In this document: positions 7,283 to 13,968 of the stretch, piece by piece | How the letters are laid out: each line of letters begins with the position of its first letter | How positions within the stretch are numbered: the stretch's first letter is position 1 | Assembly (NCBI GenBank): GCA_002305415.1 | Contig: DBQX01000041.1 | Location: 1 to 16,490 of the forward strand | DNA from: Actinomycetales bacterium UBA1383 | GTDB lineage: Bacteria; Actinomycetota; Actinomycetes; Actinomycetales; Actinomycetaceae | Direction: 5' to 3' | DNA: 16,490 nt | Notes under the pieces: model-generated | What the model saw: only the letters and a program-made list of their open reading frames with translations | Databases searched by the model: none | What the model was told of the DNA's origin: nothing | Made by a program: the position numbers and the translations under genes

Positions 7283-7290
7283 CCCGTCCG
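7253..7290. repeat. Perfect tandem direct repeat, two copies of 19 bp
   Basis: CCTCCGTACATCCCGTCCG is found at 7253-7271 and again, without any change, at 7272-7290. The unit is not a multiple of three, so a reading frame crossing it does not repeat its peptide, which argues that it is non-coding. It lies between the SIMPL gene stop and the iorA start, closer to the former. It may be a pair of binding sites roughly two helical turns apart, or a recent slippage duplication. Confidence 0.9.
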
Positions 7291-7303
7291 GTCCGGTGCG
7301 GGC

Positions 7304-7987
7304 TCAGCGGGCGGTGAACCTCGCGTGGACCGTGGCCGAGATCGAGACGTCCTCCGGCTTGAGGTCGATCGCCTCGGGATCCAGGTCGGCTGCGCCGGAG
7401 TCGGCGGCGGCGAGGCGCACCTCCGCCTTCGCGAAGGGCGCGGGGGGCCCGTCGCCCGGCGTTCCCTCAAGGAGGCCCGGATCCGCGAGCTGGCTCGCGG
7501 TCACGTCGGTGAAACCGGCGGCACGCGCCATCACGAGTGCGCGGGCACGGGCGTTCGCGACGGCGCCCGCGAGTGCCGCCTCCTTCACACCCCGCTCCGT
7601 CACCTGGGTGAGGCGCCACTCGACGCGGTCAAGGCGCACCCCCGTCCGGCGGCCGAACCGCGCGGAGAACGCCGCCAGCTGCCCGAAGTCGCGGAACTTG
7701 ACCTGCACCGGAACGCTCGCCACGTGACGCAGCGGCATGATGGCGCCGGACTCGGCGTGCGGCCGCCACGCGTGGGTGCGCATCGGCCCAACGGAGAACC
7801 ACGTGGCCGGGCCGCCCTCGGCGGTCAGGGACTCCAGCTCACCGGTGAGTTCCCTCACGAGCCGGGTGGTGGACTCGACGGTGCGGTGCTTGTCGTCCGT
7901 CTCGAAGCTCGCCGTGACGAACAGCACCGCCCGTTCCGGCGGTGAGTCGATGGTGTGCTCGCCCACCACCGAGATCACGACCGTCAT
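7304..7987 (-). CDS. SIMPL (DUF541) domain protein, cytoplasmic
   Basis: This 227-residue protein fits the SIMPL/DUF541 family by its layout. A beta-rich N-terminus (VISVVGEHTIDSPPERAVLFVTASFE) is followed by a helical segment (TTRLVRELTGELESL), a central strand pair and the late helix block VKEAALAGAVANARARALVMARAAGF. The end is VSISATVHARF, the typical closing strand. Family members are often periplasmic and linked to oxidative-stress defence or signalling, but no signal peptide is visible here, so a cytoplasmic place is inferred. The ATG follows the bioY stop by one base, and its ribosome site GGGAGGTGAG overlaps the bioY stop codon, so the two are co-translated. The biochemical role is unknown. 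Confidence 0.75.
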   Translation of the reverse strand: MTVVISVVGEHTIDSPPERAVLFVTASFETDDKHRTVESTTRLVRELTGELESLTAEGGPATWFSVGPMRTHAWRPHAESGAIMPLRHVASVPVQVKFRDFGQLAAFSARFGRRTGVRLDRVEWRLTQVTERGVKEAALAGAVANARARALVMARAAGFTDVTASQLADPGLLEGTPGDGPPAPFAKAEVRLAAADSGAADLDPEAIDLKPEDVSISATVHARFTAR

Positions 7988-7988
7988 C

Positions 7989-8576
7989 TCACCTCCCGCG
8001 ATCGGTGCGCCGGAAGGCCTCCACCGCGCGCCAGGTGCCCGGGAGGAGCAGGGCTGCCGCGGCGACCTTGACCGCGTCCCCCGGGAGGAACGGGAGCACC
8101 CCGAGGGCGAGGCCCTCGCGCAGGCCCACGCCCAGGAAGGCCATCAGCCACGTCACGCCCACCAGGTACACCACCGCGGACGCCCCGGCGGCGGCCAGTA
8201 CCATCGACGCCACCCGCCGGTCGCCGCGGCGGCGGGCACCCCAGCCGACCAGCATGGTGGCGGGCACGAAGCCGAGGATGTAGCCGAACGACGCGAACGC
8301 CCAGCCGGCGGTGCCGTCCGCGAACATCGGGGCCCCCGCCACCCCGAGGCCCAGGTAGAGGAGCGCGGCGAGCCCGGCGCGGGCCGGACCGAGCGCGGCG
8401 CCGCTCAGCACCACCGCGAACGTCGCCAGCGAGAGGGGCACGGGCGTGAACGGCAGCGGGATCGCGAGCTGGCCCGCCACCGCGAGGAACGCGGTGGCGC
8501 CGGCGACCAGCGCGGCATCGCGCACACGCGCACCGGGGACGAGGTCGGCGAGGACGGGGGCGGCGAGCGAGGTCAT
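7989..8576 (-). CDS. bioY: Biotin transporter BioY (ECF S component)
   Basis: This 195-residue integral membrane protein has about six hydrophobic segments. It contains the BioY pattern QLAIPLPFTPVPLSLATFAV near the N-terminus, followed by YLGLGVAGAPMFADGTAGWA and SFGYILGFVPATMLVG (about residues 90-125). BioY is the biotin-binding S component of energy-coupling-factor transporters. It may work with a BioMN or shared ECF module, or alone with low capacity. No ATPase or T component is present in this window. The start at ATG 8576 has AGGAGG four bases upstream. A longer frame back to 8663 adds a proline- and arginine-rich stretch without a membrane or signal character. The gene shares a 113-base gap with the divergent YyaL-type gene. 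I see no recognisable BirA- or BioQ-type operator there. Confidence 0.9.
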   Translation of the reverse strand: MTSLAAPVLADLVPGARVRDAALVAGATAFLAVAGQLAIPLPFTPVPLSLATFAVVLSGAALGPARAGLAALLYLGLGVAGAPMFADGTAGWAFASFGYILGFVPATMLVGWGARRRGDRRVASMVLAAAGASAVVYLVGVTWLMAFLGVGLREGLALGVLPFLPGDAVKVAAAALLLPGTWRAVEAFRRTDRGR

Positions 8577-8677
8577 GGGGCCTCCTGGGGATCGGGGCCG
8601 CGGAGCGGCGCTTGCCACACACGCTAGCGGCGGACCCCGCCTTCCCTCCATGCCTATCCACACAATTCCGCGGGCGT

Positions 8678-8683
8678 TACGGT
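8678..8683 (+). promoter_or_regulatory. Candidate -10 of a leaderless transcript for the YyaL-type gene
   Basis: TACGGT fits the TANNNT pattern and ends six bases before ATG 8690, the distance expected for a leaderless mRNA. No Shine-Dalgarno sequence precedes this ATG, unlike most genes in the window. No -35 is apparent, so this is only suggestive. Confidence 0.3.
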
Positions 8684-8689
8684 TGTCGG

Positions 8690-10678
8690 ATGCCGAACCG
8701 GCTCGCGGGCGCGACCAGCCCGTACCTCCAGCAGCACGCCCACAACCCGGTGGACTGGTACCCGTGGGGCGAGGAGGCCTTCGCGGCCGCCCGGCGACGG
8801 GACGTGCCGGTGTTCCTCAGCGTCGGCTACTCGACGTGCCACTGGTGCCACGTCATGGCCCGCGAGTCGTTCGAGGACCCCGGCATCGCCGCCCTGCTGA
8901 ACGCGTCCTTCGTGCCGGTCAAGGTGGACCGCGAGGAGCGGCCCGACGTCGACGCCGTCCACATGGCCGCCGCCCAGGCGATGGGCGTGCGCGGCGGGTG
9001 GCCCCTCAGCGTCTTCCTCACCCCGGACGGCCTGCCCTTCTTCGCCGGCACCTACTGGCCCGCGGCCCCCCATCCCGGGTTGCCCACGTTCCCGGACGTG
9101 CTCACCGCCGTCGCCGACGCCTGGCTCACCCAGCGGGACTCGATCGCAGGCGATGCCCGCCACCTCGTCGCTGCCCTGCGGGCCGCGGCCGCGGTCCCCA
9201 CCCCGGTGAGGATGCCGCCGGGCGCCCTCGACGACGCCGTCGCCCGCCTCGCCCGCCACGCCGACCGCCGCTGGGGCGGCTTCGGGAGCGCGCCGAAGTT
9301 CCCCATGCCGCCCGTACTCGTGTTCCTGCTGTGGCACCACGCCCGCACCGGCGACCCCGACGCGCTCGCGATGGTGGAGGTCACCCTGTCGGCCATGGCG
9401 GACGGGGGGATCCACGACCAGCTCGGCGGCGGCTTCGCCCGCTACGCCACCGACGCGCGATGGCGCCTCCCGCACTTCGAGAAGATGCTCTATGACAACG
9501 CGCAGCTCCTCGAGCTGTACGCCGACCTCGCCCTCGCCACCGGCTCGGCCCGCCACCGCGCCGTCGCCCTGGGGATCGGCCGCTGGATGGAGCGGGAGAT
9601 GCGCCACGGCGACGCGTTCGCGGCGGCCCTCGACGCCGATTCCGAGGGCGAGGAGGGCCGCTTCTCCCTGTGGACACCCGCGCAGGTCCGCGACGCGCTG
9701 GCGGGCGAGCCGGACGACGACGTCCAGCTCCTCCTCACCCATCTCGGCATCACGGGACCCGGCGCGGTGCCACGGATCGCCAGCCCCGTGGCCGACCTCG
9801 CCGCCGCGCGGGCAACCGCGCCGGAGGACGTGGCCCGACGTGTCGCCGAACTGGTGGGACGGCTGGCACGGGCCCGCGAGCAGCGGGTGCACCCGGCCCG
9901 GGACGACAAGGTCGTGGCCAGCTGGAACGGACTGGCCGTGCACGGGCTCGCCCACGCGGGGGCGGCGCTCGGCGAGCCGTGGATGATCGAGCTGGCGCGT
10001 GCCGCCGCCGGTTTCGTGCTCACGCACCTGGCCTCCGCGGAGGGCGGGCTGGCGCGCAGCTGGAACGCGGGACGCACGTCCGGGCCCGCCGTGCTGGAGG
10101 ACTACGGGGCTGTCGCCCGGGGCCTCCTCACGCTCCACTCGGCCACCGGCGAGGACCGGTGGCTGCAGGCCGCGGAGCACCTGGTGGTGCGGGCGCGCGT
10201 GTTCGCCCACGATTCGGGCACCGGCTTCCACGACTCGCTCGGCGCCGACCTGTTCCTGCGGCCCCGTGACCTCGGCGACGGCGTCCAGCCGTCCGGGAAC
10301 GCGCTCATGGCCGAGGTGCTCGCCATCCTCGCCACCCACCGCTGGGATGAGTCGCTCCGCGAGGAGGCCGGACGGATCGTGGCCGCCACCCGCGCCTGGG
10401 AGAACCCCCTCGGCGGGGGGTTCGCGCTCGCCGTCGCCGAGCGGCTGGCGACGGCGCCGCGGGAGCTGGTCCTCACCGGCGAGCCGTCGCCGCAGCTGGC
10501 GGGGCTGCGCGACGTCGCCCTCCGCCGGTTCGACCCCCTGCTCGTGGTCGGGTACGCGGGGACGGACCACCCCGTCATCGGGAGGGTGGCGCCGGTCACC
10601 GCCGCCCACCTCTGCGAGGGCTTCGCGTGCCGTGCCCCCGTGACGGAGCCCGCTGCGCTCGCCGCACTGCTCGCGTGA
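8690..10678 (+). CDS. YyaL/DUF255-type protein: thioredoxin-like domain plus six-hairpin (AGE-like) domain
   Basis: This is a 662-residue member of the widespread family typified by B. subtilis YyaL and human SPATA20. It opens with the invariant N-terminus NRLAGATSPYLQQHAHNPVDWYPWG (split here at residues 3-20 and 21-27). The thioredoxin-like domain follows, with its active-site pair in YSTCHWCHVM (C50, C53), then the family blocks VKVDREERPDVD, GGWPLSVFLTP and FAGTYWP. From about residue 185 the chain continues as an (alpha/alpha)6-barrel, including FGSAPKFPMP, GGIHDQLGGGFARYATD, LPHFEKMLYDNAQL and DADSEGEEGRFSLWT. Length is within the family range. The biochemical role is unproven; a redox or glycan-related function has been guessed. 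An upstream frame from 8612 is intergenic. Its stop codon directly abuts that of the LacI-family gene. Confidence 0.92.
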   Translation: MPNRLAGATSPYLQQHAHNPVDWYPWGEEAFAAARRRDVPVFLSVGYSTCHWCHVMARESFEDPGIAALLNASFVPVKVDREERPDVDAVHMAAAQAMGVRGGWPLSVFLTPDGLPFFAGTYWPAAPHPGLPTFPDVLTAVADAWLTQRDSIAGDARHLVAALRAAAAVPTPVRMPPGALDDAVARLARHADRRWGGFGSAPKFPMPPVLVFLLWHHARTGDPDALAMVEVTLSAMADGGIHDQLGGGFARYATDARWRLPHFEKMLYDNAQLLELYADLALATGSARHRAVALGIGRWMEREMRHGDAFAAALDADSEGEEGRFSLWTPAQVRDALAGEPDDDVQLLLTHLGITGPGAVPRIASPVADLAAARATAPEDVARRVAELVGRLARAREQRVHPARDDKVVASWNGLAVHGLAHAGAALGEPWMIELARAAAGFVLTHLASAEGGLARSWNAGRTSGPAVLEDYGAVARGLLTLHSATGEDRWLQAAEHLVVRARVFAHDSGTGFHDSLGADLFLRPRDLGDGVQPSGNALMAEVLAILATHRWDESLREEAGRIVAATRAWENPLGGGFALAVAERLATAPRELVLTGEPSPQLAGLRDVALRRFDPLLVVGYAGTDHPVIGRVAPVTAAHLCEGFACRAPVTEPAALAALLA

Positions 10679-11677
10679 TCAGTCCTCATGCCGCATGGTG
10701 GACTCGCGGACCACCAGCGTCGAGGGCAGGACCACCTGCTCCGAGCCGTCGGCCCGGCCCTCGATGAGGTCCAGCAGCAGGCGTGCGGCGGTGGCGCCCA
10801 TCTCGCGCAGCGGTGCGGCCACCGAGGTGAGTGGCGGCGCGACCGCCGCGCCCGCGGCGATGTTGTCGAAGCCCACCACGCACATCGTGTCCGGCACCCG
10901 CCCCCCGGCCAGGCGGATGCCCCGGATCAGGCCGATGGCCATCATGTCGTTGTGGGTGACCACCCCGGCGTGCGGGTGGTCCAGGACGGCCGGGGCGGCG
11001 CCGAGACCGCCGTCGATCGTGGCGCGGAAGTGGCCGACCCGGTGTGCCGTGGTGCCCCGCTCGGTGGCGCGGTCGAGGACGGTGCGCCAGCGGACGCCGC
11101 CCACCCAGCTGTCCTCCGGTCCGGCGACGTAGAGGATCTCGCGGTGCCCGAGGTCGATCAGGTGGTCCACGGCCAGCCGGGAACCCCCGACGTTGTCGAT
11201 GATCACCGAGGGCAGGCCCGGGATGACGCGGTTGATGAGCACCACCGGCCGTGACTTCGCCGTCATCAGGATCGCCTCGTCACTCCCGAGCGGGCTGGTG
11301 AGGAGGAACCCGTCGGCGGCACGCGTGCGTTCCAGCGCGCGGCGCTCGCGCTGCCCCGACTCGAGGGTGTCCATCAGCTGGAGGGTCTGGTCGCTCCGGA
11401 CCGCGACGTCCTGCACGCCGCGGGTCACCATGCCGTAGTAGGGGTTCGAGATGTCCGCCACGACGACCGCGATCACGTCGTGCCGCACCACGGGCGCCGT
11501 CCGCCGGACGGGGTTGGCGCGGTAGCCCAGCTCCAGGGCGACGTCGCGGATCCGTTCCGCTGTCTCCGCGCTGACCATCCGGGGCCGGGCGAAGGTCCGC
11601 GAGACCGTCGCCGGCGACACACCCGCGACGCGGGCGACGTCGTAGATCGTGGGGCGTGACTGGGGTCGGCCGGACAC
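10679..11677 (-). CDS. LacI-family transcriptional regulator
   Basis: This 332-residue regulator has an N-terminal helix-turn-helix TIYDVARVAGVSPATVSRTF (residues 10-29), as in LacI/GalR proteins. A periplasmic-binding-protein-like sensor domain follows from about residue 64 (VIAVVVADISNPYYGMVTRG), with conserved blocks SVIIDNVGGSRLAVDHLIDL, VVTHNDMMAIGLIRG and CVVGFDNI. The hinge normally reads N-x-x-ARSLR; here it is NPVRRTAPVVR, so the minor-groove leucine position is alanine. The start is GTG 11677, preceded by GGAGGAGGTG. Divergent placement next to the debranching enzyme and GT4 genes suggests that it controls them in response to a sugar. The effector is unknown. In-frame residues upstream of the GTG are arginine- and proline-rich and not part of the family. 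Confidence 0.92.
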   Translation of the reverse strand: MSGRPQSRPTIYDVARVAGVSPATVSRTFARPRMVSAETAERIRDVALELGYRANPVRRTAPVVRHDVIAVVVADISNPYYGMVTRGVQDVAVRSDQTLQLMDTLESGQRERRALERTRAADGFLLTSPLGSDEAILMTAKSRPVVLINRVIPGLPSVIIDNVGGSRLAVDHLIDLGHREILYVAGPEDSWVGGVRWRTVLDRATERGTTAHRVGHFRATIDGGLGAAPAVLDHPHAGVVTHNDMMAIGLIRGIRLAGGRVPDTMCVVGFDNIAAGAAVAPPLTSVAAPLREMGATAARLLLDLIEGRADGSEQVVLPSTLVVRESTMRHED

Positions 11678-11680
11678 ATC

Positions 11681-11690
11681 CACCTCCTCC
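11681..11690 (-). promoter_or_regulatory. Ribosome binding site for the LacI-family gene
   Basis: Minus-strand GGAGGAGGTG lies three bases before GTG 11677. It supports this start over the much longer open frame that runs across the divergent promoter region. Confidence 0.65.
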
Positions 11691-11700
11691 ACCCCATGAT

Positions 11701-11712
11701 GCCGGGTCCGGC
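11701..11712. repeat. Short inverted repeat near the LacI-family gene start
   Basis: GCCGG-GT-CCGGC is a 5+2+5 palindrome 24-35 bases ahead of the regulator start codon. It shares the GCCGG/CCGGC arms with the inverted repeat at 11765-11779, which may make the two a pair of operator sites. In DNA this GC-rich, such a short palindrome can easily occur by chance. Confidence 0.25.
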
Positions 11713-11733
11713 GAGTGCCCGTGGTGCCGTCGG

Positions 11734-11763
11734 TTGTCCGGCTCGCTGGGGGAGGCGCATAAT
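11734..11763 (+). promoter_or_regulatory. Sigma-70-type promoter for the debranching enzyme-GT4 operon
   Basis: TTGTCC at 11734-11739 and CATAAT at 11758-11763 are separated by 18 bases. They match the housekeeping -35/-10 consensus at four and five of six positions. CATAAT is part of the most A/T-rich spot in the gap. The predicted transcript starts near 11770, about 54 bases before the GTG start of the debranching enzyme. Confidence 0.55.
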
Positions 11764-11764
11764 G

Positions 11765-11779
11765 GCCGGACCCTCCGGC
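11765..11779. promoter_or_regulatory. Candidate operator: perfect inverted repeat at the predicted transcription start
   Basis: GCCGGA-CCC-TCCGGC is a perfect 6+3+6 inverted repeat directly after the -10 hexamer, where a repressor would block initiation. The divergent LacI-family gene makes it the natural candidate regulator. The odd three-base centre is unlike the usual central CG of LacI operators, so this is tentative. Confidence 0.35.
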
Positions 11780-11812
11780 TCGCCGGCGCGGCGGCCGTGA
11801 GGCGCGCGACCG

Positions 11813-11820
11813 AAGGAGGA
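11813..11820 (+). promoter_or_regulatory. Ribosome binding site deciding the debranching enzyme start
   Basis: AAGGAGGA precedes GTG 11824 by three bases (its AGGAGG core by four). An overlapping ATG at 11820 is in the wrong frame and opens only an arginine-rich shadow. Confidence 0.65.
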
Positions 11821-11823
11821 TGG

Positions 11824-13968
11824 GTGAGCGCCTGGAACGTGGGAACAGGGGCTGGCGGCCTCGCCGGTGCCGTGACGATCCTCGAGGGATCGTCCTTCTG
11901 CATCTCCGCACCCAACGGCGACGTGCCGCCACTCGGGGCGTACGGCGCCTTCCACGGGGACACCCGCATCGTCTCCCGGTGGGACCTCACCGTCGATGGC
12001 GCGCAGCTCGAGGCGCTGTCCGCCTACACGCCCACGCCCTTCCGCGCCGTCTTCGTCACGAGGGTGCCGGCCGCGGCGGGCGGCGACAGCCCCCTGGTCG
12101 TGGAGCGGGACCGGGACGTCGGCGCCGGGCTGCGGGAGGCGGTGACGGTGCGGAACTTCTCCGGGATGGCGCGGCGGTGCACGCTCCGGCTCGCGGTCGG
12201 GGCCGACTTCGCCGACCTGTTCGACGTCAAGGTGGGCGGTACGGGGCTGGAGGTGCCGCCGTCGCACCCGGCCCGTGAGGGCGAGCTCGTCTTCGTGGCG
12301 GTGACGGGCGGGCGACGGCGGGAGGTCGTCGTCGACTGTCCCGGGGCGCGCGCGGAGGGGGCGGAGCTCATCATCGAACTCGAGGTCCCCCCGCAGGGCT
12401 GCGCCTCGGCCAGCGTCATCGCGACGCCGGTGCTGGACCGGCGCGTCCCCCCGGAGGTGTTCTCCCACGGGCTGCCCCCCGAGGTGACGGCTGCCCGACG
12501 GCGCCTCGCCGACTGGCAGGCCCGCCTCCCCACCGTCTCGTTCACCAACGAGCTCATGGAGGGCGTGGTGCGCCGGAGCGTCCGCGACCTCGGTGCGCTG
12601 CGGATCACGGATCCCGCGCACCCCGAGCGGGTGGTGGTGGCCGCCGGGGCGCCGTGGTTCATGGCCCTGTTCGGGCGGGACTCCCTCCTCACCTCCCTCA
12701 TGGCACTTCCCCTGGACCGGTCGCTCGCGCTCGGGACGCTCCGCACGCTCGCCGACCTGCAGGGCCGGGAGTTCGTGCCCGACACCGATGAGGAACCGGG
12801 GCGGATCCTCCACGAGGTGCGCCTGGGGGCGTCCGCGGCGCTCGCCCTCGGGGGCGGGTCGGTGTACTACGGGTCGGTGGACGCGACGCCGCTGTTCGTC
12901 GTCCTGCTGGGGGAACTGCTGCGCTGGGGCCTGCCGGACGCCGCGCTGCGGGAACTGCTGCCCGCTGCTGACCGCGCGCTCGACTGGATCCTCACGTGGG
13001 GGGACCGGGACGGCGACGGCTTCGTGGAGTACCTGCGCCACGGGGACGGCCTCGTCAACCAGGGCTGGAAGGATTCCTGGGATGGTGTGACGTTCGCGGA
13101 CGGCCGCCTGGCGGAGCCACCGATCGCGCTCAGCGAGGTGCAGGGCTACGTCCACATGGCGTACCGGGCGCGCGCCGAGATCGCACGGCACCTCGGGGAC
13201 GGCGAGCGGGCGGGCGAGTGGGACGCCCGGGCCGACGCGCTGAAGGCGGCGTTCAACCGTGCGTTCTGGCTGGAGGACCGCGGGTACTACGCCCTGGCCC
13301 TCGATGCGGGGAAGCGGCCCGTCGACTCACTGGCCTCCAACATGGGCCACTGCCTGTGGAGTGGCATCGTGGAGGCGGACAAGGCGCCGGCGGTGGCCGC
13401 CCACCTGCTCTCGCCCGCGCTGTTCTCCGGGTGGGGTGTCCGGACGCTGGCCCGCGGCATGGGGGCGTTCAACCCCGCGAGCTACCACAACGGCTCGGTC
13501 TGGCCCCACGACAACGCCCTGATCGTCGCGGGACTGATGCGCTACGGCTTCGTCGCGGAGGCGCAGCGGATCGCGGTGGCGCTCATGGAGGCCGCCACCC
13601 TCTTCGAGGACCGCCTGCCCGAGCTGTTCTGTGGCTTCGACCGCGAGCTCCACCCCACGCCGGTCGCCTACCCGACGTCGTGCTCCCCCCAGGCGTGGGC
13701 CGCGGCGACGCCGATCCACCTCCTCCGCACCCTGCTCCGCTTCGAGGCGGACGCGCCGCACCGCCAGGCCTGGATCGCGCCAGTCCTGCCCCCGGAGTTC
13801 GAGGAGGTGCGGCTCACGCACCTCCGCCTCGGCGGCCAGTCCTTCGGCGTCGTCTCCCGCGGCGCGGAGGCCGAGCCCATCGGCCTCCCGGACGCCCTCA
13901 CCCTGCACCGGGAGCCGATGCCCCCGCGGTCAACACCTGCGAAGAGGGACCCATGCGGATCGGACTGA
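11824..13968 (+). CDS. Glycogen debranching enzyme-like protein (amylo-alpha-1,6-glucosidase family)
   Basis: The protein has 714 residues. The N-terminal domain (about 16-210) is the beta-sandwich found in bacterial debranching enzymes, with its signature GDVPPLGAYGAFHGDTRIVSRW (split at residues 32-45 and 46-53). The C-terminal (alpha/alpha)6-barrel (about 240-700) contains APWFMALFGRDSLLTS (276-291), GDRDGDGFVEY (393-403), NQGWKDSWDGV (412-422) and NGSVWPHDNALIVAGL (556-571), all typical of the family. Such enzymes hydrolyse alpha-1,6 or related linkages in alpha-glucans or smaller oligosaccharides. The real substrate is uncertain, because many actinobacterial members sit with GT4 transferases rather than with glycogen genes. 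The start is GTG 11824 after AAGGAGGA. Its 3' end overlaps the GT4 gene by 16 bases. Regulation by the divergent LacI-type protein is inferred. Confidence 0.88.
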   Translation: MSAWNVGTGAGGLAGAVTILEGSSFCISAPNGDVPPLGAYGAFHGDTRIVSRWDLTVDGAQLEALSAYTPTPFRAVFVTRVPAAAGGDSPLVVERDRDVGAGLREAVTVRNFSGMARRCTLRLAVGADFADLFDVKVGGTGLEVPPSHPAREGELVFVAVTGGRRREVVVDCPGARAEGAELIIELEVPPQGCASASVIATPVLDRRVPPEVFSHGLPPEVTAARRRLADWQARLPTVSFTNELMEGVVRRSVRDLGALRITDPAHPERVVVAAGAPWFMALFGRDSLLTSLMALPLDRSLALGTLRTLADLQGREFVPDTDEEPGRILHEVRLGASAALALGGGSVYYGSVDATPLFVVLLGELLRWGLPDAALRELLPAADRALDWILTWGDRDGDGFVEYLRHGDGLVNQGWKDSWDGVTFADGRLAEPPIALSEVQGYVHMAYRARAEIARHLGDGERAGEWDARADALKAAFNRAFWLEDRGYYALALDAGKRPVDSLASNMGHCLWSGIVEADKAPAVAAHLLSPALFSGWGVRTLARGMGAFNPASYHNGSVWPHDNALIVAGLMRYGFVAEAQRIAVALMEAATLFEDRLPELFCGFDRELHPTPVAYPTSCSPQAWAAATPIHLLRTLLRFEADAPHRQAWIAPVLPPEFEEVRLTHLRLGGQSFGVVSRGAEAEPIGLPDALTLHREPMPPRSTPAKRDPCGSD

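Noticed and set aside
7253..7290. CRISPR or iteron array
   Set aside because: There are only two head-to-tail copies with no spacers and no replication or cas gene nearby.
5411..7945. 844-residue open frame on the plus strand
   Set aside because: It is antisense to iorB, iorA and the SIMPL gene. The composition is biased and no family motif is visible.
8577..8689. Biotin regulator operator in the bioY/YyaL-type gap
   Set aside because: I found no recognisable BirA or BioQ palindrome, only a short GC palindrome (GGCGG-ACC-CCGCC at 8629-8641) of little information.
8654..10609. 651-residue open frame on the minus strand
   Set aside because: It mirrors the YyaL-type gene, whose CHWC and other motifs are clear on the plus strand.
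11473..13191. 572-residue open frame on the minus strand crossing the divergent promoter
   Set aside because: It is antisense to the debranching enzyme and out of frame with the LacI-type gene. No domain is recognisable.
12996..13952. N-terminal extension of the GT4 protein
   Set aside because: It is a shadow of the debranching enzyme in another frame. The GT4 fold starts exactly at ATG 13953 with its own ribosome site.
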